Assembly: GCA_910583685.1 (NCBI GenBank)
Contig: CAJTXY010000016.1
Span: 1-33,265 of the forward strand
DNA length: 33,265 bases
Reading direction: 5' to 3'
Source of the DNA: an uncultured Bacilli bacterium
GTDB taxonomy: Bacteria; Bacillota_I; Bacilli_A; RF39; UBA660
The notes under the pieces are model-generated. The model made no database searches and was not told the DNA's origin. It saw only the letters and a program-made list of their open reading frames with translations. This document shows, piece by piece, positions 22,057-28,916 of this stretch (position 1 is its first letter; the number at the start of each line of letters is the position of its first letter). The translations under genes were made by a program, and so were the position numbers.

Positions 22057-22788
22057 ATGAAGAAGCTTAATGTCATTTATGAGAATGAAGATGCTATACT
22101 TAAGATAAAAGATGAAAGTTTAATTATTAATACATTTGATGATGAAATAATAAAAATACCTTATTCTAATATTAAATCATATAAATATGATGATGAAAAC
22201 GAAGTAGTTACTATAAATAAGTATAAAGGTAATAGTATAACTTTTGGAGTTAAATATGATAAGGTACTATTTATGAAACTAGATAATTCATCAAAATATA
22301 AAATAAGTGAACCACCAAGAGATTCTAGTAGTGGAAAAAAAGAACAAGCAAAAACTGATAGTACGAGTAATAGCTCTAGCAAAAAAAATTATTCTCTTAT
22401 CTATGTAGTTGTATTTGTAGTAATTGTTGTAATAGGAATTGTAATATTTGCAAGTGATGGAAAGAGTGAATATTTAAGTGCTAAAATGAAAAAATGTCCT
22501 AATATAACGTTAGAACATGGACTAAACAATTTAAAGTCATTTTACAATAAGTATAATGTAGACTTTTATTATAAGTTGAAAAAAGGGAAATCATCTACAG
22601 GTGATGAATATATGTACTTGTATTTATATAATATGGATACGGTATATGATTACAATGTTTATATTCCATTGGAGTTAAATAATGGTAATGTATCATTTAA
22701 TTATGTATTTAGTAATAGAATTGATGACCAAAGTATGGTTGGTGGAGCAGGAACTGTAGAAGAGTTATTGTGTGGTAATTATGACTAA
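22057..22788 (+). CDS. Membrane protein with N-terminal PH-like domain
   Basis: A 243-residue protein in three parts: a beta-rich PH-like domain (residues 1-75, with DEIIKIPYSNIKSYKYDDEN), a Ser/Lys-rich linker, one membrane segment at about 112-132 (YVVVFVVIVVIGIVIFASDG), and an outer or lumenal domain with strands such as EYMYLYLYNMDTVYDYNVYI. This gives an inside domain joined to an outside domain. I prefer ATG 22057, one base past the previous stop, over TTG 22048. Last gene of the four-gene envelope cassette. Its function is unknown; a sensor or envelope-protection role is only a guess. Confidence 0.65.
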   Translation: MKKLNVIYENEDAILKIKDESLIINTFDDEIIKIPYSNIKSYKYDDENEVVTINKYKGNSITFGVKYDKVLFMKLDNSSKYKISEPPRDSSSGKKEQAKTDSTSNSSSKKNYSLIYVVVFVVIVVIGIVIFASDGKSEYLSAKMKKCPNITLEHGLNNLKSFYNKYNVDFYYKLKKGKSSTGDEYMYLYLYNMDTVYDYNVYIPLELNNGNVSFNYVFSNRIDDQSMVGGAGTVEELLCGNYD

Positions 22789-22912
22789 ATTATTTATTAG
22801 TTCCTAAAGATGATGAGAAAATTATAACTGTAGTTCAAGAATTATAGTTTTGGTTTATTGAAATACTTCTTTTTGTCAATTAGGTTATAGGATATTGTAT
22901 TAAAAGTTTATG

Positions 22913-22919
22913 TGGTTAA
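22913..22919 (+). promoter_or_regulatory. TGGTTAA word before the first SSB-like gene
   Basis: TGTGGTTAATAGGGT resembles the region before the 12462 gene (TGTGGTTAATAATAGGGTAA), the closest match among the TGGTTAA sites. Confidence 0.35.
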
Positions 22920-22962
22920 TAGGGTGTTAAAATTGTGTGATTATGGGAAGGTAGGTGGTTGT

Positions 22963-23247
22963 ATGCTAAATGAAGTTAGATTAATTGGAAAATTAAAAGG
23001 GGATACTTATATTCAAAAATCAACAGGTGAAGAAGTAGGAATATTTGAAATAGAAATTGAAGATGATTCAAATGATATTAGTATAATTAAGTGTCAGTTA
23101 GCTGCTAAAGAAGCTATGCATATTTCTACAAAGTATGGTATAGGAGCAATGCTGGAAGTAAAGGGTAAACTTAAAATGATAAAAGATAAAAAATATAATA
23201 TAAGCTATGCACAGGTGATTGTTGAAGAAATTAAACCTATAAAGTAA
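22963..23247 (+). CDS. SSB-like single-stranded DNA-binding protein (tail-less)
   Basis: A 94-residue OB-fold protein of the SSB family. It begins MLNEVRLIGKLKGDTYIQKS, continues EEVGIFEIEIEDDS and IIKCQLAAKEAMHISTKYGI, then GAMLEVKGKLKM, the typical order of SSB strands. It lacks the long linker and acidic tip (DDDIPF-type) through which normal SSB recruits other proteins, so it would bind DNA without that recruitment. I chose ATG 22963 with GGTGG upstream; a longer frame to 22912 covers a repeated promoter word. A second SSB-like gene lies 200 bases on. Both probably serve element replication or recombination. Confidence 0.75.
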   Translation: MLNEVRLIGKLKGDTYIQKSTGEEVGIFEIEIEDDSNDISIIKCQLAAKEAMHISTKYGIGAMLEVKGKLKMIKDKKYNISYAQVIVEEIKPIK

Positions 23248-23254
23248 TATAATT

Positions 23255-23290
23255 AAACCATATGGTCTTAAATGGCTATGTGGTTTTATT
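23255..23290 (+). terminator. Terminator after the first SSB-like gene
   Basis: AAACCATATGG and CTATGTGGTTT pair with wobble pairs around a ten-base loop, followed by TATTTT. Confidence 0.6.
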
Positions 23291-23449
23291 TTCGTATTAT
23301 ATGCATAGTAGGGTTGTTATTTCTACTTTAAATCGTTACATTGTGTTAATTTTGTCAACATATCTTGTTATTAATTGTTATTTGTTGTAACATTTCAAAC
23401 CAAGGTAGGTTTGTTGACCTATCTAAATAATAATGGAAAGGAGAAGAAA

Positions 23450-23773
23450 ATGTTAAACCAAATGATTTTGGTAGGTCGCCTTACTAATGAAATAGTAGTA
23501 GAAAAGAATAAAGATAAATCAAAAGAATATAAGAAATATGCTGTGATATCTTTAGCTGTTCCAAGAAATTTCAAAAATTCAGATGGAGTCTATGATACAG
23601 ATTTTATTGACTGCTATGCTTTTGATAATATTGCACAATGTACTTGTGGCTCTTGTCATAAAGGCGATATTGTTGGAGTAAAAGGTAGGGTAGAAAGAGT
23701 TGACAGTAATCTGGATATTAGGTTGATTGCAGAAAAAGTAACTTTCCTATCAAGCGAGCAACAGGAAGAATAA
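23450..23773 (+). CDS. Second SSB-like single-stranded DNA-binding protein
   Basis: A 107-residue SSB-family OB-fold: MLNQMILVGRLTNEIVVEK, YAVISLAVPRNFKNSDGVYD, TDFIDCYAFDNIAQ, then KGDIVGVKGRVERVD, closer to standard SSB than the gene at 22963. Between the strands it has CTCGSC where normal SSB has a short polar stretch, an unusual group of three cysteines. The acidic tail is reduced to QQEE. AAGGAGAAG precedes the ATG at 23450. A hairpin terminator follows, so each SSB-like gene is its own unit. Two diverged SSB-like proteins in one element is notable. Confidence 0.82.
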   Translation: MLNQMILVGRLTNEIVVEKNKDKSKEYKKYAVISLAVPRNFKNSDGVYDTDFIDCYAFDNIAQCTCGSCHKGDIVGVKGRVERVDSNLDIRLIAEKVTFLSSEQQEE

Positions 23774-23785
23774 TTAACAAAGGAG

Positions 23786-23809
23786 ATCAGATTAATATCT
23801 GATTTTCTC
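23786..23809 (+). terminator. Terminator after the second SSB-like gene
   Basis: ATCAGAT and ATCTGAT form a perfect 7-bp stem with loop TAAT and are followed by TTTCTCT. Confidence 0.65.
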
Positions 23810-23969
23810 TAAATATTGTGTGTTCATTCAAACTATAGTTTAATTGTTCATAGAATTCTACATATAATTCTTGGCAATTAATTGGTTAAGAATTTCGAGA
23901 GTGTTCAAATAATTGTTAAGGTAGTATAAATGGTCATTTGGTTAAAAAGAAAATATGAAGGAAAGTGTT

Positions 23970-24575
23970 ATGTTTGGTTATGCACGTTGTTCTTGTCATC
24001 ATCAAGATGCAATTTATGAAATTAATGAATTAATTAAATTAGGAGTTAAGAGAGAAAACATTTATATTGAGTATATTTCAGGTGGAAAAACTAGAAATGA
24101 AAGACCGGAATACGATAAGTTAATGAAAAAATTGGAAGAAAATCCGGGAAGTATTTTGGTTTCTACAGATTTTACAAGATTAGCAAGAAATAATTTAGAT
24201 ATATTTAATTTGACAGGAGATATGGAAAAACTAAAAATATGTCTTAAAGTATCAGGATTTACTATAGATTGTAGAAATGCTGTACTTGATCCAATTAGTG
24301 AATTACTTATTGGTATTATGGGACAGTTTGCAACATTCGATTTAAAGAATAAAAGATTTCAGTGTCGAATTGGCATTGATGGAGCTTTAGCTAGGGGAGT
24401 TAAGTTTGGACGTAGAGAGAAAACAAAAGAGTCATTAGAAAACGACCCTAAGTTTCTTAAATATTATTTTAAATGGAAGAATAAAGAAATTACATTATGT
24501 GAAATGCAAAGATTATTAGGTGTTAAGAGTAGAACTACAGTGTATAATTGGATAAAGTTATTTGAAGGAAAATAA
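23970..24575 (+). CDS. Small serine recombinase (resolvase/invertase)
   Basis: A 201-residue serine recombinase. The start MFGYARCSCHHQDAIYEINE has the active-site serine (Ser8) after Tyr-Ala-Arg, GGKTRNERPEYDKLM has the conserved Arg pair, and ILVSTDFTRLARN matches the D-R-L-x-R motif. The C-terminus has a helix-turn-helix ending in SRTTVYNWIKLF. It cuts and rejoins DNA through a phosphoserine link. As the element already has a tyrosine integrase, this one may resolve dimers or invert a segment. I placed the start at 23970 because AAGGAAAG lies upstream and relatives begin at M-x-x-GYAR; ATG 23955 is the alternative. Confidence 0.87.
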   Translation: MFGYARCSCHHQDAIYEINELIKLGVKRENIYIEYISGGKTRNERPEYDKLMKKLEENPGSILVSTDFTRLARNNLDIFNLTGDMEKLKICLKVSGFTIDCRNAVLDPISELLIGIMGQFATFDLKNKRFQCRIGIDGALARGVKFGRREKTKESLENDPKFLKYYFKWKNKEITLCEMQRLLGVKSRTTVYNWIKLFEGK

Positions 24576-24606
24576 AAGGTTAATTCATTGTTATGATTTA
24601 GCTTTT

Positions 24607-25506
24607 TTAATTTGGTTTTTCTCTTTGCTTTCTCTTTTGTTCTGCTCTATGTGCTAAAGTACAAATTTTACAAAAGTCACCTTTACCCAAAATAACTTCT
24701 CCACATCCGCATAAGTTAATTAGCGTAGTGTTATTACTAATAGCCATAATTTGTAACTTTAAGATAAACCAATAAAGACTGAAAATACTATCAAAAGTTC
24801 TATATGTTTCTACTTTTTGGTCATTTGGATTGTATTTAAGCTCTGTATGTTCTGAAAGGGGTGGTGAATATGAAGAAGGTTCATATGTTTTCATGAAAAA
24901 AATAATGGCATCTAAGAAATCATCAATATTATTCTTATCTATATTTGTAAATGTCTCAAAGGATATATCATTTTTGTATTCACCTTTATAATAATTTCTT
25001 AACGAGCAGATTACTAAGTATGTAAATATTGATATATCTAATAAAGAATCAGTTTCTATTGGAAATAAGGGATAATCATTATTTTCTACTAAATATAACA
25101 AGTTGGTTTCCTTGTATTTATCACGACTATTACCCTTACCATTACAATAATTATATAAAATTTTCTTTGTTTCTTCATTGTATTCATTTTGAGAGTTTAT
25201 CAATAAATATCCAATACGTGCCTCACAGATAATATCTGCCTTTATTTTATTTGATAACTTAAAGGAAACCTTCTTGAAATCAATTTTATTTATCTTGCTT
25301 TTATTTACTTCATATAATTCTTTCCCTAGTTTTAGAAAGTCCGCAAAGCAAGCATCTAAAGGACCAACTTCTTTAGGCAATTTGTATTTGGATTTTAAGA
25401 ACCATTTTCTGGTTCTATTTTCTTCTTTGACATTTTCACCTACAGATACATTTCTTATTAATATATTAGCTGATTTGTTTTCTAAAAAACGAATTTTCTT
25501 ATACAT
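24607..25506 (-). CDS. Hypothetical protein with C-terminal zinc-ribbon-like motif
   Basis: A 299-residue protein, one of two on the minus strand in the element. The middle is helical with no known domain. The end holds LCGCGEVILGKGDFCKICTL, a four-cysteine C-x-C and C-x-x-C zinc-binding arrangement, followed by a Lys/Arg-rich tail (RAEQKRKQREKPN), which suggests contact with nucleic acid. The family is unknown to me. The ATG at 25506 has GAGGTGATT upstream and a consensus promoter at 25529-25557. It is divergent from the possible initiator gene at 25747, and that 240-base gap also holds two hairpins. Confidence 0.65.
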   Translation of the reverse strand: MYKKIRFLENKSANILIRNVSVGENVKEENRTRKWFLKSKYKLPKEVGPLDACFADFLKLGKELYEVNKSKINKIDFKKVSFKLSNKIKADIICEARIGYLLINSQNEYNEETKKILYNYCNGKGNSRDKYKETNLLYLVENNDYPLFPIETDSLLDISIFTYLVICSLRNYYKGEYKNDISFETFTNIDKNNIDDFLDAIIFFMKTYEPSSYSPPLSEHTELKYNPNDQKVETYRTFDSIFSLYWFILKLQIMAISNNTTLINLCGCGEVILGKGDFCKICTLAHRAEQKRKQREKPN

Positions 25507-25528
25507 TATAAAATCACCTCTTTATGCT

Positions 25529-25557
25529 ATTATCTTAACAATAATTCTAATTGTCAA
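25529..25557 (-). promoter_or_regulatory. Consensus promoter of the minus-strand zinc-ribbon gene
   Basis: On the minus strand TTGACA and GATAAT are 17 bases apart, 23 bases before the ATG. Confidence 0.7.
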
Positions 25558-25645
25558 TATATTTGATATGTAATTAAATCTATGTCCCAACATTGTCTCA
25601 AGTACCCAATTTAAATGCCTTATTATTTACGATATGATGGTTTTA

Positions 25646-25678
25646 GCAACAGGAAATATTGGGCCCATATTTTGTTGC
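25646..25678. repeat. Inverted repeat around GGGCCC
   Basis: GCAACA with TGTTGC, then AAATAT with ATATTT, pair around TGGGCCC with a two-base bulge. GGGCCC is striking in such AT-rich DNA. Confidence 0.55.
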
Positions 25679-25688
25679 CAATTTTAGT

Positions 25689-25730
25689 TACAATTAGGAA
25701 CTTTCATTCTGAGGTTAGTTCCTGATTGTA
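25689..25730. repeat. 14-bp inverted repeat directly before the possible initiator gene
   Basis: TACAATTAGGAACT and AGTTCCTGATTGTA pair over 14 positions with one T-G pair and a 14-base loop. The repeat ends six bases before the ribosome site of the 25747 gene. It may be an operator, an origin element or an mRNA control hairpin. Confidence 0.65.
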
Positions 25731-25746
25731 GAAATGGAGGGTTTAT

Positions 25747-26895
25747 GTGAAAGAAATAAAAGGCAGATTAGAGGTAGGAAGTGTAATTACAGTACACGAT
25801 AATCTTTTAGCTAATCTTTATGAACTAGATTTAAAAAATATTAGTTCAAAGAATATTGATGGAGAAGAATATTTAGTAAATGAAGCCTCAGGAAGATATT
25901 ACAAAGTAGCGTTGATTGCCAAGATACCTAAGGATTTACTTATGGTTAATGGTGAATTAAAAAAGTATGATGAATTATCAAAGAATCAACAGGAAATAAT
26001 CTTGAACCAACTAAAAGCGAGGTTATATTTTACAAATGTTGAAATTTTATTTACCAATATTTTATTTGATAGGTATTTAAAAAGTGATTATGACTATGAC
26101 ATATCATTGAAAGAAATTGAAAGACATTATCGCAGAAAAGGTCATTCTAAAAATGTAAAAATTTCAGATGTAAATTATGAACGTTACATATCTACACTTA
26201 GTAATTTAACATTAAAAGAAATTACATTAACCACTGAACCTAAATTCAGAAATGAAAATAATAAGAGTTATGGTGTAAGTAATCTTAAGATTAAGCAAAA
26301 ATTTCTTAATGTATTTAATTTATATGACCTTGGTGAAAACAACATAGGCTTTACTTATAGCTTTCAGCAATTCGGAAAAGTTATAAAAAAATGTCGAAGA
26401 TATTCTAACAGTTTAATACCAAGGTGTTATCAATATAGGTTGAACCAAGCGATGAAACATTCCATTGCATATTTTATTGGGATAGAAATATTTATTAGAA
26501 AGAATCCAAGAAAGAAATATAATAATATATTTATGCTCAATATTAGTAGGATTATGCAGAAGGTTCATTATGAAACTAGAAAAGATGAATACACAGGCTA
26601 TTCTATTTCTTCAAAATTAGAGGGGTTTAAAAGTTTACCTAATAAACTAAGAACTTATAAAATGGTTATGAAATATATTAAGGAAATACTTGATAGTTTT
26701 GTTTCTAATGGTACTATCTATGAATATGAAATTAACTATGATTATGATGAAACAGAAGAATTTCAAGAGAAACATGAGTATGACTATGAACTAAATGGTA
26801 AACTAAGTTACCGGTTTACACTTGAAGATATCAGTAGAGATGTAGATGTCAGCTTTATGATTTATCTAAATAAACCTAATGAAAATATAATTTAG
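25747..26895 (+). CDS. Possible replication initiator-like protein
   Basis: A 382-residue basic protein. From about residue 160 to 330 it has a pattern that recalls winged-helix plasmid initiators: SYGVSNLKIKQKFLNVFNLY, GFTYSFQQFGKVIKKCRRYS, then NSLIPRCYQYRLNQAMKHSI with AYFIGIEIFIR, and a later helix-rich part (RTYKMVMKYIKEILDSFVSN). The C-terminal third is acidic (NYDYDETEEFQEKHEYDYEL). I base the initiator idea on this pattern, its basic core, the hairpins upstream and its place among replication genes; I cannot name a family. The start is GTG 25747 with GGAGGG upstream. Confidence 0.4.
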   Translation: MKEIKGRLEVGSVITVHDNLLANLYELDLKNISSKNIDGEEYLVNEASGRYYKVALIAKIPKDLLMVNGELKKYDELSKNQQEIILNQLKARLYFTNVEILFTNILFDRYLKSDYDYDISLKEIERHYRRKGHSKNVKISDVNYERYISTLSNLTLKEITLTTEPKFRNENNKSYGVSNLKIKQKFLNVFNLYDLGENNIGFTYSFQQFGKVIKKCRRYSNSLIPRCYQYRLNQAMKHSIAYFIGIEIFIRKNPRKKYNNIFMLNISRIMQKVHYETRKDEYTGYSISSKLEGFKSLPNKLRTYKMVMKYIKEILDSFVSNGTIYEYEINYDYDETEEFQEKHEYDYELNGKLSYRFTLEDISRDVDVSFMIYLNKPNENII

Positions 26896-27017
26896 ATAAA
26901 AGTAAAGTTCAAAACTGAAAAATTAAAGTTTAAGGAAATTCTATGAATTGCTTATATTACAACGAAAAAACAATATAGAATGCTTGTATATAATAGCATT
27001 AAAAAGGAGGAGTTAAT

Positions 27018-28460
27018 ATCAAAAATATAGACAAAGAATTGCTAAAAATATTTAATACAGAAATGAGTAATGAAGAAATAGTTTCTCATATTAAATATTT
27101 AAGAAATGCTGATATTTTGTCAGGAAATGAAATTAAGATGTGTGAAATTATGTTAGAACAGATAGAAGTAACAGATAAAATAGACTTGGGAGAAGTCATA
27201 AAATCTTTAGCTACTGAAAATGATGCTGTCGAAGAATATGAAAACATAGGTTCTTATGACAAGTTAGAATTAGTAGGTAAGATTGATGAATTAATAAGAG
27301 ATAGAAAAAACAAAATACAACAAGATTTATTAAATCTATCTTCAAAGGAAACGAATTTTAATAGTATTAGTAAGAAAGTAGCAAAGCACTTCTTTGATAA
27401 GTATGTAGATGTTATTGATATAAAAGAGGATAATACTTACATTCAATTAGAAAATTTAGAAGATAAAAGAATAGATATTTCAACAGGAATAAAATTTCTT
27501 GATGAAGAAATCTATGGGTTAAAAAATGGCACTATTACAACTATTCTAGGTAATAATAAACTTCATAAAAGTATTTGGGCTATTAATATTGCCTATAAGG
27601 CTATCACAGAAAATAAGAATGTTCTTTATTTGACACCAAGTGATACTATCGAAACAATATATAAAAGATTTCTTACAAGACATTCTTGTGATGTTAATAA
27701 GTTTAAAAATCGATTTAGATTTAATAGTTCTCATATAGATTACGATAAGGATAATTACAATATGATATATACAGATTTTAAAATGAATTATCTAGATAGG
27801 GTGATCGTATTTGATGAATCAGAATTCCTAATATCAACTCATCATAATCTTCAAAAACTATTCACATATGCTGAAAATAAGTTTTTGGAAACAACAGGAG
27901 AAGGAATTTCCTTGATAGTTATTGATGACTTTACTGGAATGAAATTAGATAATGGTAAGAAAAGTATTACTAATCAAAATACAATAATATATGAGTATTA
28001 TAAGTATTTGAGAAGTCAGTCAAGAAGTTTTCTTGGAACGGAAAGAAAAATTCATATATTAATGACATTATGTGAAGATTACTTAGGTGGTTTAGGAATG
28101 AAATATGTAATTCCTAAAGAGGTAAAAATATTATCTGATAATGTATTTGGAATATATGATTGTGAAGATACAAATTATAAGGAGGGTAATATTTTCCATG
28201 TTAATATTCTACAGACCAGTAATGGTATATCTTATGAATATGATAAGTCTGTTTCAGCAGATTATGAATATTGGTATATAAGATATGATGATGAAATAGA
28301 AGAAAATCTAATTTCAAAATTGGAGAAAGCGAAAAAAGAAAATGAACAGTTGAGAAATGATTTAGACTTTGCCAAAGAAGAGATAAATAATTTCTCAATA
28401 GAAACCAACCAGAAAATGAATCAGGATGAAAAGATATCATTGGATGAATTTTCTTTATAA
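27018..28460 (+). CDS. DnaB-like helicase-fold protein with altered Walker A
   Basis: A DnaB-type RecA-fold protein. The segment ISTGIKFLDEEIYGLKNGTI is the classic lead-in, followed by GNNKLHKS where DnaB has GxxxxGKT/S, then WAINIAYKAI, NVLYLTPSD and a Walker B SLIVIDDFTG. The second Walker A glycine is replaced by His, as in the 20122 protein. About 150 residues precede this core, and a coiled-coil tail (EKAKKENEQLRNDL) ends it. The start is odd: AGGAGG at 27005-27010 is seven bases before an in-frame ATC at 27018, with TAA just upstream (27000). The next usual start, TTG 27039, has no ribosome site. The start is therefore either a rare ATC or the TTG. Confidence 0.7.
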   Translation: MKNIDKELLKIFNTEMSNEEIVSHIKYLRNADILSGNEIKMCEIMLEQIEVTDKIDLGEVIKSLATENDAVEEYENIGSYDKLELVGKIDELIRDRKNKIQQDLLNLSSKETNFNSISKKVAKHFFDKYVDVIDIKEDNTYIQLENLEDKRIDISTGIKFLDEEIYGLKNGTITTILGNNKLHKSIWAINIAYKAITENKNVLYLTPSDTIETIYKRFLTRHSCDVNKFKNRFRFNSSHIDYDKDNYNMIYTDFKMNYLDRVIVFDESEFLISTHHNLQKLFTYAENKFLETTGEGISLIVIDDFTGMKLDNGKKSITNQNTIIYEYYKYLRSQSRSFLGTERKIHILMTLCEDYLGGLGMKYVIPKEVKILSDNVFGIYDCEDTNYKEGNIFHVNILQTSNGISYEYDKSVSADYEYWYIRYDDEIEENLISKLEKAKKENEQLRNDLDFAKEEINNFSIETNQKMNQDEKISLDEFSL

Positions 28461-28525
28461 ATAATGATAATATTAAGATAAATTAGGAATATTTCATTAT
28501 TTAATAGAAATTTTGTTTGCAGGGG

Positions 28526-28553
28526 TTGTAGTTATTATTTATTGTGGTAAAAT
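28526..28553 (+). promoter_or_regulatory. Promoter of the excisionase-integrase unit
   Basis: TTGTAG (28526-28531) and TAAAAT (28548-28553) are 16 bases apart, with a TG just upstream of the -10. The -10 is inside the operator-like palindrome at 28544-28581. Confidence 0.55.
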
Positions 28554-28581
28554 CACTAATTAAAATAGTGTTGGTTATCAC
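28544..28581. promoter_or_regulatory. Nested palindrome over the xis-int promoter, likely operator
   Basis: GTGGTAA with TTATCAC encloses CACTA with TAGTG, all centred on ATTAAAA. The outer arms differ by one G-T pair. It covers the -10 and the start of the transcript, so a bound regulator would shut off the unit. Confidence 0.55.
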
Positions 28582-28611
28582 AATTATTAAATGAAAGGAA
28601 GGGTAAATTAT

Positions 28612-28914
28612 ATGAAAGAAAATATTACATACAATATGCTAAAAAATGTTAGCTTAGCAGATGTTATTCGAATTGTAATTGAAAATGGCAATTTAGATAT
28701 AAAAACAGATATTGAAGAAAAGGATATTTATTATACAGCTAAAGAGTTGATGGACATTTATCCTAATATGTTTTCTAAATATAAACTAGCAAAATATATT
28801 AGAGAGGAAAACTTTCCAGTTATCAAAGATGGAAAGGACAGATTGTTTAGAAAGTCTAGTGTAGAAAAATGGATAGAAAGTAAAAATAACAAAGCAATGT
28901 TTAGGAGTATTTAG
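28612..28914 (+). CDS. Excisionase-like small DNA-binding protein
   Basis: A 100-residue protein with a winged-helix/MerR-like excisionase domain in its second half: YYTAKELMDIYPNMFSKYKL, AKYIREENFPVIKDGKDRLF, then RKSSVEKWIESK. This layout (Ala-Lys-Glu-Leu, Lys-Tyr-Ile, Phe-Pro, Phe-Arg, Val-x-x-Trp-Ile) is typical of excisionases that help the integrase to excise the element. It sits two bases before the integrase gene. I chose ATG 28612 with GGAAGGG upstream over an in-frame ATG at 28591. The promoter before it overlaps a palindrome and so is probably regulated. Confidence 0.8.
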   Translation: MKENITYNMLKNVSLADVIRIVIENGNLDIKTDIEEKDIYYTAKELMDIYPNMFSKYKLAKYIREENFPVIKDGKDRLFRKSSVEKWIESKNNKAMFRSI

Positions 28915-28916
28915 TT

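Noticed and set aside
22789..22847. Protein-like stretch PKDDEKIITVVQEL after the envelope cassette
   Set aside because: It is only about 20 codons with no start; it may be a gene remnant but the evidence is too thin to annotate.
24607..25573. Plus-strand open frames at 25029 and 25274
   Set aside because: They are antisense to the zinc-ribbon gene, which has a consensus promoter and a good ribosome site.
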